A DNA stretch of 64,000 nucleotides from Saprospiraceae bacterium (GCA_028279185.1 JANQSS010000111.1:60981-124980), one strand, 5' to 3'; counted from the first letter of the stretch, positions 54,466-63,704 are shown. Numbers and translations are program-made. Notes: generated by a model from the letters alone, not told the origin.

Positions 54466-55110
54466 TCATTTTCTTTTTGCAATCAAACAAATGTCCGTTG
54501 TCGGTATTCCATTGTCGTGCACATATGACACTTCATAATCTGCTACGACTTCAAGATTAGCATTTTTTAAGAGAATTTCCAGGGTATTCATATTATAAAA
54601 ATTTGTGCATAATTGGGTACCATCATCATCGGTGGCCGGGATGTATGAAGGAAGTTCGGGGTTTCCCTTAATCGTACTCAAATACAAAAATCCGTCTGAA
54701 AGTAAAACATATTGCACCTGACTTAAAAACCATTGCGTTTCCGTGTTATTTAAATAAGGTAATAAAAATCCACAAATAACTCCGTCAAATTTTTGATTTA
54801 GATTTGTTAAATCCATAGCGTCATGCACCAGAAATCGACTGGATGGATTCTTCTCCTTCGCAATTTTTATCATTTCTGAGGACAAATCAACGCCGAGGAT
54901 AGTGGTGTCCGGTAAGGATTCCATGATAAATCTCGTTAAATTCCCAGGACCACAAGCTACATCAAGTAAGGAAGCATTGGGTGCTTTAATTTTTTCCAGA
55001 AAAAAATTAAGTGATTCCCTATACAGGTTTACATCCATATATTTTTGAGAGTAGCGACTAGCCCACTTGTCAAATAATGATACAGTATTATGATAATGAG
55101 AATCTTTCAC
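54466..55110 (-). CDS. Class I SAM-dependent methyltransferase
   Basis: A 214-residue methyltransferase with the SAM motif SLLDVACGPGNLTRFI, acidic residue in TTILGVDLSSEMI, and DGVICGFLLPYL. It uses a GTG start overlapping the TAG of the acetyltransferase gene by one base. Substrate unknown. It ends 9 nt from the convergent phosphohexomutase gene. Confidence 0.86.
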   Translation of the reverse strand: MKDSHYHNTVSLFDKWASRYSQKYMDVNLYRESLNFFLEKIKAPNASLLDVACGPGNLTRFIMESLPDTTILGVDLSSEMIKIAKEKNPSSRFLVHDAMDLTNLNQKFDGVICGFLLPYLNNTETQWFLSQVQYVLLSDGFLYLSTIKGNPELPSYIPATDDDGTQLCTNFYNMNTLEILLKNANLEVVADYEVSYVHDNGIPTTDICLIAKRK

Positions 55111-55565
55111 TACTGGATGTTCACGTTTTCCTTAATCATCGTAATATGCGGAATGCCATCCTCTAAATAGACTCCTTCAATCTGTTCAAAGCCAAATTTT
55201 GCGTAAAAATGTTTTAGATACAATTGAGCCGAAATTTTAATTGGGCTATTGACATAGTGCTTCTGGCAATAGGTTATCCCTGCTTTGAAAATTTGTTTAC
55301 CCAAACCCTTGTCTCTGTATTCAAGCGAACTGAGTACGCGACCGATTTGCACATAGCCATTCATTGGAGGTATAACACGTACATAGGCCAAAATGTCATT
55401 TCCACTGCCATACCACAGGTGGATTGCTCCATGATCCATATCATCTAAATCCAAATATGGACACTTTTGTTCTACTACGAATACGTCTGAACGGACTTGA
55501 ACTATCGCATACAATTCCTTATTTGTCAATTCTGAAAACCTTTTTATTCGTACCTGTTCATTCAT
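55110..55565 (-). CDS. GNAT acetyltransferase, ElaA-like
   Basis: A 151-residue GNAT protein. The N-terminus KELYAIVQVRSDVFVVEQKCPYLDLDDMD is the ElaA signature; the acetyl-CoA loop is IGRVLSSLEYRDKGLGKQIFKAGI. The target is not known. It is translationally linked to the methyltransferase after it and abuts the degenerate EEP gene before it. Confidence 0.86.
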   Translation of the reverse strand: MNEQVRIKRFSELTNKELYAIVQVRSDVFVVEQKCPYLDLDDMDHGAIHLWYGSGNDILAYVRVIPPMNGYVQIGRVLSSLEYRDKGLGKQIFKAGITYCQKHYVNSPIKISAQLYLKHFYAKFGFEQIEGVYLEDGIPHITMIKENVNIQ

Positions 55566-56515
55566 TATTGTTTTATTTGATAGCTGCCAGATATTCCAAT
55601 ATGCTTCGAATTAAACTCCAACTCTGTAAAATGAATGTTTTGAATTTCCTTACTATAAAGTAAGTGTAAAGTGGGGTAATAGTCAAAAGGATTTTCTTGA
55701 AACAAATTCAATTTACTTTTATTAATTCGACTATTTTTAGTATCGGTTTTATACATGAGAGCTTGAAGTCTGTCGGACCATGGTGTCAAGTTGAAATTTC
55801 CTAAGATAATTGACGTATCATTCTCGTTTTTCGCATCCATCAATCTATTAATTAACTTCATGGTTTGATTCTCAACACCGTCTGTAAGACCCGGAGGCAA
55901 GATGAGACTTATCAACCGAATCCGATCCTTACTATTGAGCCGAACATCATACCGCAATACAGGAATTCCTTCGTATTGCAACGTATCGGTTAGTCGAAAA
56001 GCTTTGCGCGACACTATATACTGTCCATATATATCAATACGTTCAAACCGCCACCTATATAGCAATTGCTTGCTAACGTGCTCATTAATCAATTTTCGCC
56101 ATTTCGGTGTATACCCTTGAAAAATAACTACATCACCATCCAAGCCGGAAAAAAGGGTCGATTGCTCTTCTTGACTACCAGAGACCAAGTCCAAATTAAC
56201 AAGCTGAACGACTAATTCTTCGGTATTATTAGCAAAGGCGAAATGTTGGTTCGCGTCAAAGTTTAATTTCAAAAATAAGGCAATTGCTCCTGTGCATGCG
56301 AACGTTGTTACAACAAGTTTCCGGTAATTAAATATTAAGAATACGAGAGCCGCTATACCATAAATTGTTAAGAATAAAATTGCGGACATACCGTACACTG
56401 TGGGTAATGTGATTTTGTTAAACAATAAAATCACACATGTAAGGATAGCAATACTAACAGATGCAGCAATTTCAACACGTCTAAACCTCAAATACCTATT
56501 TTTTCTTGAAGTCAT
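55565..56515 (-). CDS. Membrane EEP-like protein with degenerate active site
   Basis: A 316-residue protein with the same layout as the EEP protein at 26480-27466: three N-terminal membrane helices (~15-95) and a C-terminal EEP-like domain. Key residues differ: the LLQEVTP glutamate segment is VVIFQGYTPKW, IIGDLN is IILGNFNLTPW and the terminal SDH is HIGISGSYQ. It is probably a non-catalytic relative, or has lost function. Its start overlaps the stop of the lamin-tail gene (ATGA). Confidence 0.65.
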   Translation of the reverse strand: MTSRKNRYLRFRRVEIAASVSIAILTCVILLFNKITLPTVYGMSAILFLTIYGIAALVFLIFNYRKLVVTTFACTGAIALFLKLNFDANQHFAFANNTEELVVQLVNLDLVSGSQEEQSTLFSGLDGDVVIFQGYTPKWRKLINEHVSKQLLYRWRFERIDIYGQYIVSRKAFRLTDTLQYEGIPVLRYDVRLNSKDRIRLISLILPPGLTDGVENQTMKLINRLMDAKNENDTSIILGNFNLTPWSDRLQALMYKTDTKNSRINKSKLNLFQENPFDYYPTLHLLYSKEIQNIHFTELEFNSKHIGISGSYQIKQ

Positions 56516-59130
56516 AGCTGCTTCGCAAGAACAATTTTCTTTTTCTCTTCTATCGTTTTGCCTTCGGTTTGAAATGCTTTGATCAAGACATAGTAAATGC
56601 CTATCCGAGCCATGCTTCCATCATCCGTCTCCCCCGACCAAATCAATTGCCCGGTACTAGCGAGTGATTCGTTATTCACCAGAGTTTTAATATGACTCCC
56701 ATCATAAGCAAAAATATTTACCTGGGCAATGAATCCAGGCTCTTCTAAGTTGTATGCCAAAACCATCGCATCTTCAAATCCGTCACCATCAGGCGAAAAT
56801 GTGGGACTTGTTAACTCAAAATTATTGGATTGAAATTCAGGCAAAACGATGTGCTGCGAGTTTTCTCCCGTTGGTGTAGCACCACCTTGTAGTGTAGAGG
56901 CACTAAACCAATTATCACGACTACGCCCGTCTCCGGTTAAGTCCAATCTTTCCAGTGAAATGCCATTGCTTTCATCCAGGAGTGGGTCATGAAACGACTC
57001 CGAATAGATCGCGTCATCTATGAAAACTGAATCCAGATTTTGGTCAAATACAAACAATGATAATAAACCACCCGCATTTGTTAATGAGGGCAAGTCGGAT
57101 GCGTGCAACTGATTTGGAAAGGGAACTTCGTATGTATCGATAATGCTGCTTGGGTTGTCGCTAAATACATGATATTCGTTCGGGAAAATTAAAAAATCGA
57201 TATCAATTCGTCGTTGAATAAATGACGAAGAATTATTGGTATAAAACAGCCATAAATCAGTTGAACGTATTATGCGATCAGAGGTATTTACGATTTCAAT
57301 AAATTCTGATTGTCCGGAAAAAGGCGAAAACAAGATTTCCGAGATGCGAATATCACCCCGTTCTGGTTGTTGAGGTAAACCGAACATGACAGATTGAGGG
57401 TCCTCCCATTTCATACCATTACAAAAACACAAATTGGTAGAAAGAAGCACAGTATAAATAACTCCCTCTTGCATAGGTTCATCAAATGAAACAACCAACA
57501 CCTCTTGTTCATCTGAACCGTCAACGGACAACTCCTGGATTTGCAAAGTTGGGCTAATCTGATAATTGGTTTCTTGCAGGAGTAATTCCCGGTTCATTTC
57601 CAGGCTAAAAACAACACCAATAGTTTGCTCATCTATAATTCGGACAGCAGAAATAGATGCAACACCGGTCGGCTCTTCGCTTGAGGCTATGCTATTCGCC
57701 CTCCCTGGTGTTCCACCACTCGGATGAATGGAGGCTGACCAATTAATTGCTCCTTTACATGCACTATTCGGGTTTTTTAATTCGAGCGACCAACCGGAAT
57801 TTTTATTTAAATCTTCCAAATATGATCTTCTATATATAATTTCATCAATAATATCTCCTTCCCGTGAAAGAGAAATAATATCTCCATCATTGTTTAAAGA
57901 AGGAAATCCAGAAACGCCAACCACAGAATCTGTCGGGGAAAACAAATCTAAATCTTCGAGATCCGTAATTACTACATATTGATTCGGAAATAATATGTAG
58001 AAAGGCAATTGGACGATGGAAGCCGCATCTTCAAAGTCCAAATCCGATAGATCAATAAGCTTTGTTGATCTATTATATAACTCAACAAATTCAGTATTCG
58101 GAACTAATGTTGTTGTTGACGGTGTAAAATGAATTTCATTTATTATCACATCACCAACGGACACATCTTCCGTAAAAAAGGTAGTAAATGTTGCCACGTT
58201 TGTAGCCGCTACATTTCCGAAATCATCTATTATCCCCGAAGCGGAAATAGTGTATTGTGTTTCATTAAGTAATTCTGATGACAACTCAAGGCAGATGAGT
58301 TGTGGCTGAAGAGAAGACCATTGTACCTCGCTAATTCCACTCGGAGGAGTAGTGGAAAATTGGTTGGCCATCAAATCCATACCGTCGATACTTTCGTCGA
58401 ATTGTAAGATGATCTTAGTGGGTGACGCGGCCATTGCCTGTTGTAAAACAGGTGGAACACGATCAGGTATTATCTTCTCAACAAATACATTGTCGAAAAA
58501 AAATTTGTCGGTGCGTGTGGCTGTATAATCACATTTGATGCCGAAAAAACCGACTCCCGAAGGTGAGAATGTAAAATTCAAATCAACATTTTGATCGATC
58601 GACCCATTCACACCATGGTCAAATCCTACACGCCATTGATCACCTGTTATATAAGCCAATCGTACACCTACAGCCAGCGTTGAGCTATGTGGTATAGACT
58701 CAAAACGATTGATTTCAGTCTCTATATTGACTTCGTCACGTGTAAACAGGGTGAAGGCGTCGTTGCCCCCTGACTCGCCAATATCCATGTATATGGCTTG
58801 CCCCGTACCTGGATCTGAATTTTCATGAAAAAAGTAAATCCTCAGCGCATTGTCCGCGGATGGGGCAAACTGAAGATAAACATCAATACCCATTCGTAAA
58901 CTGTCATCCCATATATAATTTGTGCTCAAGGTCGAAGTACCTGCATCAGGTGCCTGTAATTGAAGACGACCCGCTTCCACAGCAAAATTACTGAGATCTC
59001 CTTGCCACGTTACGTCATCTTCAAGATTTGGATCGGAAAAATCATCAACGAACTGGCCGAATGTGAGAAAAGGTATGAGCGCTAAAAGCAGCATCACTTG
59101 CCATTTGACCAAAGAACACGATGTTTGCAT
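56512..59130 (-). CDS. Large secreted protein with lamin-tail domains and FlgD/CHU_C-type C-terminus
   Basis: An 872-residue exported protein. Signal peptide, a lectin-like N-terminal domain (~25-220), Ig-like SbsA-type domains (RVPPVLQQAMAASPTKIILQFDESIDG; EPTGVASISAVRIIDEQT), two lamin-tail domains (GDVIINEIHFTPS.. and GDIRISEILFSPFSGQSEFIEIVN) and a C-terminal TSPTFSPDGDGFEDAMVL segment of the CHU_C/FlgD type that ends VLAKQL. This layout is typical for T9SS cargo in gliding Bacteroidota. No enzyme domain is seen; adhesion or a structural role is likely. Confidence 0.83.
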   Translation of the reverse strand: MQTSCSLVKWQVMLLLALIPFLTFGQFVDDFSDPNLEDDVTWQGDLSNFAVEAGRLQLQAPDAGTSTLSTNYIWDDSLRMGIDVYLQFAPSADNALRIYFFHENSDPGTGQAIYMDIGESGGNDAFTLFTRDEVNIETEINRFESIPHSSTLAVGVRLAYITGDQWRVGFDHGVNGSIDQNVDLNFTFSPSGVGFFGIKCDYTATRTDKFFFDNVFVEKIIPDRVPPVLQQAMAASPTKIILQFDESIDGMDLMANQFSTTPPSGISEVQWSSLQPQLICLELSSELLNETQYTISASGIIDDFGNVAATNVATFTTFFTEDVSVGDVIINEIHFTPSTTTLVPNTEFVELYNRSTKLIDLSDLDFEDAASIVQLPFYILFPNQYVVITDLEDLDLFSPTDSVVGVSGFPSLNNDGDIISLSREGDIIDEIIYRRSYLEDLNKNSGWSLELKNPNSACKGAINWSASIHPSGGTPGRANSIASSEEPTGVASISAVRIIDEQTIGVVFSLEMNRELLLQETNYQISPTLQIQELSVDGSDEQEVLVVSFDEPMQEGVIYTVLLSTNLCFCNGMKWEDPQSVMFGLPQQPERGDIRISEILFSPFSGQSEFIEIVNTSDRIIRSTDLWLFYTNNSSSFIQRRIDIDFLIFPNEYHVFSDNPSSIIDTYEVPFPNQLHASDLPSLTNAGGLLSLFVFDQNLDSVFIDDAIYSESFHDPLLDESNGISLERLDLTGDGRSRDNWFSASTLQGGATPTGENSQHIVLPEFQSNNFELTSPTFSPDGDGFEDAMVLAYNLEEPGFIAQVNIFAYDGSHIKTLVNNESLASTGQLIWSGETDDGSMARIGIYYVLIKAFQTEGKTIEEKKKIVLAKQL

Positions 59131-59210
59131 AATACAAGAAGATTGTATAAAATTTCGTTAAGAGCCTCTGGAGGTCGAAGAAATCGTCAGCCCATAAAAG
59201 TAAAGAATTT

Positions 59211-59218
59211 TATCTTTG
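59211..59218 (+). promoter_or_regulatory. Predicted -7 box (TATCTTTG) of coiled-coil gene
   Basis: An exact TAnnTTTG match 135 nt before the ATG at 59354. It implies a leader of about 130 nt in which no known riboswitch is recognised. Confidence 0.45.
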
Positions 59219-59353
59219 GCATCCTTGCGTTTTCAACAACGCTATCCGTCAATTGATTGCGAACGAACACAAGAATCTGGTCGGATGAAAGACCAATTTT
59301 ATTTACAGTAACGTCCGCCTTTTAATGCGGGCACGACTAAAAAGTACCGAACT

Positions 59354-60742
59354 ATGAAAAAACGAATTATCTGCTGGGGAAAAGACAAAGACAACAACCG
59401 TTGCTTCTTCGCATTTGCCTTACAAGTGAAAGAAAATCGAGTCGATGGACAAATAATCCCGGCTGACATGCTGACACAAGAGTTTGAGAATCTTTTGGCT
59501 AATCAATGGCGAGAGGGCGGAGACGTACAGTTTCCGGAAGGTAGCCAGGCTTTCTCAACGGAATTAACTGTATCGGAATCGATCGTCCCTGAAGGGTACG
59601 TAATAGACAATCCAGATCTAATTAAGCGATCACAATCCGAATGGAATTTTATGGTCATGTCGCAAAAGTTGGCCGATCTTTACCATCAGGAAGTCGATGA
59701 CTTCAAAGAGAAAATCGATCATTTAACCTCCTTTGAAAGTCCAGTATGGGAGTCACTCAAGACGTTCTGGGGAAAGGTTAACGATCAAATCAAGGAGAAG
59801 AATTTGCTTAGAGGGCATGCTTTTGAACTGCGGGAGAAGACGAATGCACTTTTTGACCAAATGAAGGAATTACGTAAAAAGATGGACAACGAGTTTCGCG
59901 ATTTGTCCGAAAAGAATAAAGCTAAGGTGTCCGAATGGATGGATGAAATTGAGCAGAAGATTGATTCTGGTTTAAGTCTGCAACCCGTGTTTAACGAATT
60001 GAAAAAGATCCAAAATGATTTGAAAAAAATGGATCTGACGAAAGGGCATCGTCGTAAGCTATGGGACCGAATCGATAAAGCCTTTAAAAATGTGAAGGCA
60101 AAGCGATATGGTGATAAGGGAGGTGCTAATGGAGGTGGAAAAAGCAGACTTCAAAACCGGTATGATGGATTGCTAGAGGTCATAACCCGAATGGAGCGTT
60201 CTATAAAACGTGATCGAAATGACCTCGACTTTCAAAATAAGCGTATAAATACGACTGCTGGGCAACTCGAAGCAGAAATCCGAAAGGCCAAACTGCAAAT
60301 GATTGAGGAACGCGTCATTTCGAAAGAAAATAAGTTGGCAGACATGCTTAAGACAAAAGCCGATCTCGAACAACGGCTGGTCAGAGAAAAGGAAAGAGAA
60401 GCCCAGCGAGCGGCGAAAAAAGTCGAAGAAGAAAAAATAGCTAAAGCCAAAGAGCAAGCCGAAAAGAAGATTGCCGAAGAGATGAATTCAGCGAAAGATA
60501 ATCGATCTGAAGAATTGGACAAATTGTTACAGGCGGCTGATAAAATCAATGCTTCACGACAAAAAAAGGAGAAGAAGGAAGAGGATAAAAAGCAAGCGCC
60601 CTTAACCGAAGAATTGACCATTACCGAATTTGTTAGTGACAAATTAGAGGATATAGTGGACACAGCCAGAGCTGTGGCAAGTGTCGTTGGCAACAAGATT
60701 GAAGAAGCGATCGACGATCTCACATCACCGGAGGAAGAGTAG
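59354..60742 (+). CDS. Large coiled-coil protein, unknown function
   Basis: A 462-residue cytosolic protein without signal or membrane helices. The N-terminus (MKKRIICWGKDKDNNRCFFAFALQ, ~1-90) is a small beta domain. From ~100 on it is helical and highly charged, with repeats like WMDEIEQKIDSGLSLQPVFNELKKIQNDLKKMDLTK that recall DUF349 helices, then a long Lys/Glu/Ala coiled coil (EREAQRAAKKVEEEKIAKAKEQAEKK) and an acidic tail ending TSPEEE. No enzymatic motif is visible. It has a strong terminator. Confidence 0.75.
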   Translation: MKKRIICWGKDKDNNRCFFAFALQVKENRVDGQIIPADMLTQEFENLLANQWREGGDVQFPEGSQAFSTELTVSESIVPEGYVIDNPDLIKRSQSEWNFMVMSQKLADLYHQEVDDFKEKIDHLTSFESPVWESLKTFWGKVNDQIKEKNLLRGHAFELREKTNALFDQMKELRKKMDNEFRDLSEKNKAKVSEWMDEIEQKIDSGLSLQPVFNELKKIQNDLKKMDLTKGHRRKLWDRIDKAFKNVKAKRYGDKGGANGGGKSRLQNRYDGLLEVITRMERSIKRDRNDLDFQNKRINTTAGQLEAEIRKAKLQMIEERVISKENKLADMLKTKADLEQRLVREKEREAQRAAKKVEEEKIAKAKEQAEKKIAEEMNSAKDNRSEELDKLLQAADKINASRQKKEKKEEDKKQAPLTEELTITEFVSDKLEDIVDTARAVASVVGNKIEEAIDDLTSPEEE

Positions 60743-60761
60743 TTTACCTCGCCAAAATAAC

Positions 60762-60795
60762 AAAGGCCGGTGATTGGAAACACCGGCCTTTTTTT
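60762..60795. terminator. Intrinsic terminator, likely bidirectional
   Basis: An 11-bp stem AAAGGCCGGTG / CACCGGCCTTT with an 8-nt loop and a T-run, between the convergent coiled-coil and mscL genes. Confidence 0.93.
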
Positions 60796-60827
60796 ATAAA
60801 ACTCAGATTTTAGGGGTTTTATCCGGA

Positions 60828-61250
60828 CTACGATTTTGCTAATAAGTCGCGGATTTCTGTGAGTAAGTCTTCGGATGAAGGACCTGAAGGTGCTTCTTCC
60901 TCAGCCTTTTTCATTTTATTCATGGCGCGAACTACCATCCAAAGAGCAAATGCTACAAGCAAAAAAGCAATGAGCGCATTGATAAAATTTCCATAAGCAA
61001 AAGCTACACCACCCGCTTCGCGGATTGCCTCCAATGAATTCATGTCTACATTAGCCACATTGGCAGGTTCACGAAGCACCGTGAATAAATTCGTAAAGTC
61101 CGGCATCTTGAATATCGAAGACACCACCGGCATTAGTAAGTCATCAACCAACGATTTTATTACCGTTCCAAATGCGGCTCCTAATACAATACCAACAGCC
61201 ATATCAACCAGGTTTCCCTTTAATGCAAACTCCTTAAAATCTTTTAACAT
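60828..61250 (-). CDS. mscL: Large-conductance mechanosensitive channel MscL
   Basis: A 140-residue inner-membrane channel. The N-terminal amphipathic helix and TM1 are in FKEFALKGNLVDMAVGIVLGAAFGTVIKSLVDDLLMP; TM2 is in FINALIAFLLVAFALWMVV; the cytoplasmic helix is PSSEDLLTEIRDLLAKS. Length and motifs are standard. An exact TACTTTTG box lies about 27 nt upstream. Confidence 0.97.
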   Translation of the reverse strand: MLKDFKEFALKGNLVDMAVGIVLGAAFGTVIKSLVDDLLMPVVSSIFKMPDFTNLFTVLREPANVANVDMNSLEAIREAGGVAFAYGNFINALIAFLLVAFALWMVVRAMNKMKKAEEEAPSGPSSEDLLTEIRDLLAKS

Positions 61251-61276
61251 GATTAAATGAATATTTTGATGAATTG

Positions 61277-61284
61277 CAAAAGTA
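61277..61284 (-). promoter_or_regulatory. Predicted mscL -7 box (TACTTTTG)
   Basis: An exact TAnnTTTG match on the minus strand 26 nt before the ATG at 61250; an overlapping TAAATTTG lies just upstream. Confidence 0.5.
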
Positions 61285-61329
61285 CAAATTTATAATAATT
61301 GAATGCTTAGATGACTGAAATTCTGCATC

Positions 61330-62010
61330 TTATATTATGCGATTTAGCAACATATAGTTTTCCCACAAGTGCATCCATTGAGCTGATGGAAAGGCAACTG
61401 TAAATACCTTTTCAAAGTATTCTCTGGCTTTTTTACGATCTTCTTTAGTGGACGCAAGCGTGTTAACCACTAAAAGTGATTCTTCATGCATCAGCCTTTT
61501 TAGTGACTCGAGATAGTCGAGGCTAAGGAAATAGTCAGGAATTAAGTCGTCGAGAAAAATGTCTGATAAAATGATATCGTACTTTTCAGAATGAAGTGGC
61601 ACAAAATGCTGGGCATCGGCGCATATAATTGTGTAGGGAATATTGATGGAGGAGAGCATATATTTTTCCGCTAAGTAAATTACACGTTCATCCAATTCGA
61701 CCAAGGTCATATGTTTTAATGGGACTTTGTTTTTTGACAGCAACAGTGGAACACTGCCAAGCCCTAATCCAAGTATAAGTGCGGACGAAAATGACCGTTC
61801 TCCAATTTTAATTTTTTCAAAAAGTAATCGAAAATTATCATACCTGTCTTCATACGAATACACAGCATTCGCCGTACTAAGCTGAATCTTACCCTTGCGT
61901 AGGCTAACATACAGATGTGGATTAATTTCAGAAGGAGCACTTTCAATATGGACTTCCATTAAATAAGAAAGCCAATATTTCCATGTTGGGATGATTCGTC
62001 CTTTTTGCAC
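61330..62010 (-). CDS. Spermidine-synthase-like methyltransferase-fold protein
   Basis: Up to 226 residues (MQKGRIIPTWKY..); a later ATG at 61959 (MEVHIESAPSEINPHLYVSLRKG) is an alternative start, which would fit spermidine-synthase-like proteins. SAM-fold motif LILGLGLGSVPLLL, acidic VELDERVIYLAEKY, DAQHFVPLHSEKYDIILSDIFLDDLIPD. The polyamine residues typical of true spermidine synthases are not obvious. It starts 3 nt after the GlmU-like stop and is probably co-transcribed. Confidence 0.8.
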   Translation of the reverse strand: MQKGRIIPTWKYWLSYLMEVHIESAPSEINPHLYVSLRKGKIQLSTANAVYSYEDRYDNFRLLFEKIKIGERSFSSALILGLGLGSVPLLLSKNKVPLKHMTLVELDERVIYLAEKYMLSSINIPYTIICADAQHFVPLHSEKYDIILSDIFLDDLIPDYFLSLDYLESLKRLMHEESLLVVNTLASTKEDRKKAREYFEKVFTVAFPSAQWMHLWENYMLLNRII

Positions 62011-62013
62011 CGA

Positions 62014-63201
62014 TTAAGGCTTACTTTGTACGTTTTTTGCGAGATAATTAAATATATTTTCCATATCTGTATCGAATTCAAGGTTTTTTCTCGACATAAC
62101 CCGGCGTCCCACTTCGATAGCCTTTTCGACGCGATACGGTTGCAATTCATTTCCCCCTCCCCAGCTAAATGACGGAATATGACGAGGTTGAAATCCGCCT
62201 CCAAAAACATTGCAGGAAACACCAACTACAGTTCCGGTATTGAACATGGAATTAATACCAGCTTTACTATGATCGCCCATAATCATTCCACAAAATTGGA
62301 GGCCTGTTGGCGTGTAAGATTCACTTGAATAATTCCATAAACTTACTTCCCCGTAGTCGTTTTTTAGATTTGATGTATTTGTATCCGCTCCAAGATTACA
62401 CCATTCTCCGATTACTGAATTTCCAAGATATCCGTCATGACTTTTATTCGAATTAGCGAAGAAAACGCAGTTTTTAATTTCACCTCCAACCTTGCTCCCA
62501 GGCCCGATTGAAGTTGGCCCGTAGATTTTAGCACCCATTTTAACGACTCCATTATTACCTAGTGCGAATGGGCCTTTAATTATCGAACCTGCGAGCATGA
62601 CGGCTGATTTTCCAATATAAACAGGGCCTTCAGAAGCATCGATAATACAATGTTTTACGCTTGCACCTTCTTCGACAAAAATATCCTTTCCTTCCCAAAC
62701 GGAAGTCGAATCTAATGCCTGGCTGTTTTTTCCTTTAGTGAGTAATTTATAATCCCTGTCAATTTCGGTCCCCGTATATTCAAATATTTGCCATGGCCAT
62801 TGAATTCGTTCTACGGGCGTTTCATTTATATGATAGCCGTCCAGCTCATCAATCTGCTCATTGTGAATTAAATGATCAAATTGCGCTCTACTCAAACGAG
62901 CCGCAATCAATTCATCTTCGAACATGAGTGCTTCATTCATTCCTAGTTCATTTATTAACCGAACCAGCCTAGCATTTGGAAGCGTATTTCCTGCGATGAC
63001 AAGATTGTCATCTGAAATTTCGATGGGAAATCTATCGGAGAGGTATTCCTGTGTAATAAATGAGACGTTTGCATCGAGATGCCGTTCCCATTTTTCTTTT
63101 ATGGTTAATATTCCACAGCGGATATCTGCCAATGGCCGAGTAAATGTGAGCGGTAGTAATTGCTCCCATGTATCATCATCAAATAAAATTACGTTGCGCA
63201 T
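62014..63201 (-). CDS. Bacteroidota-type GlmU-like sugar nucleotidyltransferase/acetyltransferase
   Basis: A 395-residue protein of the alternative GlmU family in Bacteroidota. The N-terminal part (MRNVILFDDDTWEQLLPLTFTRPLADIRCGI) is a divergent pyrophosphorylase domain; residues ~180-350 form a left-handed beta helix (GPVYIGKSAVMLAGSIIKGPFALG, GVVKMGAKIYGPTSIGPGSKVGGEI). It is expected to make UDP-GlcNAc or act on a related sugar phosphate. It is placed after rpmE2, as in many Bacteroidota. A short ORF overlaps its start by 13 nt. Confidence 0.86.
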   Translation of the reverse strand: MRNVILFDDDTWEQLLPLTFTRPLADIRCGILTIKEKWERHLDANVSFITQEYLSDRFPIEISDDNLVIAGNTLPNARLVRLINELGMNEALMFEDELIAARLSRAQFDHLIHNEQIDELDGYHINETPVERIQWPWQIFEYTGTEIDRDYKLLTKGKNSQALDSTSVWEGKDIFVEEGASVKHCIIDASEGPVYIGKSAVMLAGSIIKGPFALGNNGVVKMGAKIYGPTSIGPGSKVGGEIKNCVFFANSNKSHDGYLGNSVIGEWCNLGADTNTSNLKNDYGEVSLWNYSSESYTPTGLQFCGMIMGDHSKAGINSMFNTGTVVGVSCNVFGGGFQPRHIPSFSWGGGNELQPYRVEKAIEVGRRVMSRKNLEFDTDMENIFNYLAKNVQSKP

Positions 63202-63308
63202 GGCTTAGGCTTAAACACGTTAAAAATGTGACGTAAAGTGAGATCTGATGTAACGATCGAACTGCCAAATTGCTCAAGAATATTCACTATTTCATACAAA
63301 GTGTTCAT
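63189..63308 (-). CDS. Candidate small protein (39 aa) upstream of GlmU-like gene
   Basis: A minus-strand frame of 39 codons from the ATG at 63308 (MNTLYEIVNILEQFGSSIVT to FKPKPCAT) ends with a TAA inside the GlmU-like gene, overlapping it by 13 nt. The codon use looks like neighbouring genes and the peptide is predicted helical. It could be a small protein or a leader peptide coupled to the enzyme; only its position and openness support it. Confidence 0.35.
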   Translation of the reverse strand: MNTLYEIVNILEQFGSSIVTSDLTLRHIFNVFKPKPCAT

Positions 63309-63381
63309 TTGGTTATACCTCTATTTATCATTATATTTTGAGCCATATACTTCGGTGTTACTCCTTTTTTTATAGAATGAA

Positions 63382-63412
63382 AAAAAGCCCTGCACTTTTG
63401 GTACAGAGCTTT
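63382..63412 (-). terminator. Intrinsic terminator after rpmE2
   Basis: On the minus strand AAGCTCTGTACC pairs with GTGCAGGGCTT (one bulge) and is followed by a T-run. It lies 23 nt after the L31 stop. Confidence 0.85.
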
Positions 63413-63434
63413 ATACTTTATTCAACAATCACAT

Positions 63435-63704
63435 TTATTTCTCTGTCTTCGCGAATCTTGTTTTTGCAAATTTCTTATTAAACTTATCGATTCGACCTGC
63501 CGTATCCACAAATTTCATTTTACCTGTAAAGAATGGATGTGACATGTTTGAAATTTCCAACTTGATAAGTGGATATTCATTCCCATCTTCCCATACGATC
63601 GTATCGGACGCAGGAGCACAAGATTTTGTCAAAAATGCTTCATCACAAGAGAAGTCTTTAAAGACAACCATTCTATATTCATCTGGGTGGATTCCTTGTT
63701 TCAT
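63435..63704 (-). CDS. rpmE2: Ribosomal protein L31 type B
   Basis: An 89-residue large-subunit protein. It starts [19 protein letters not shown] and has the type B pattern [36 protein letters not shown]. Two cysteines remain ([16 protein letters not shown]) but not the CxxC zinc site of the type A form. The TATCTTTG box lies 29 nt upstream. Confidence 0.96.
   Translation of the reverse strand: MKQGIHPDEYRMVVFKDFSCDEAFLTKSCAPASDTIVWEDGNEYPLIKLEISNMSHPFFTGKMKFVDTAGRIDKFNKKFAKTRFAKTEK

Noticed and set aside
59300..59345. GTCCGC..GCGGGC hairpin in the coiled-coil gene leader
   Set aside because: Short and interrupted stem; no match to a riboswitch I know.
60232..60783. 183-codon minus-strand ORF
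   Set aside because: It is a shadow of the Lys/Glu-rich coiled coil; the Ser/Phe/Leu-rich product is the usual antisense artefact.
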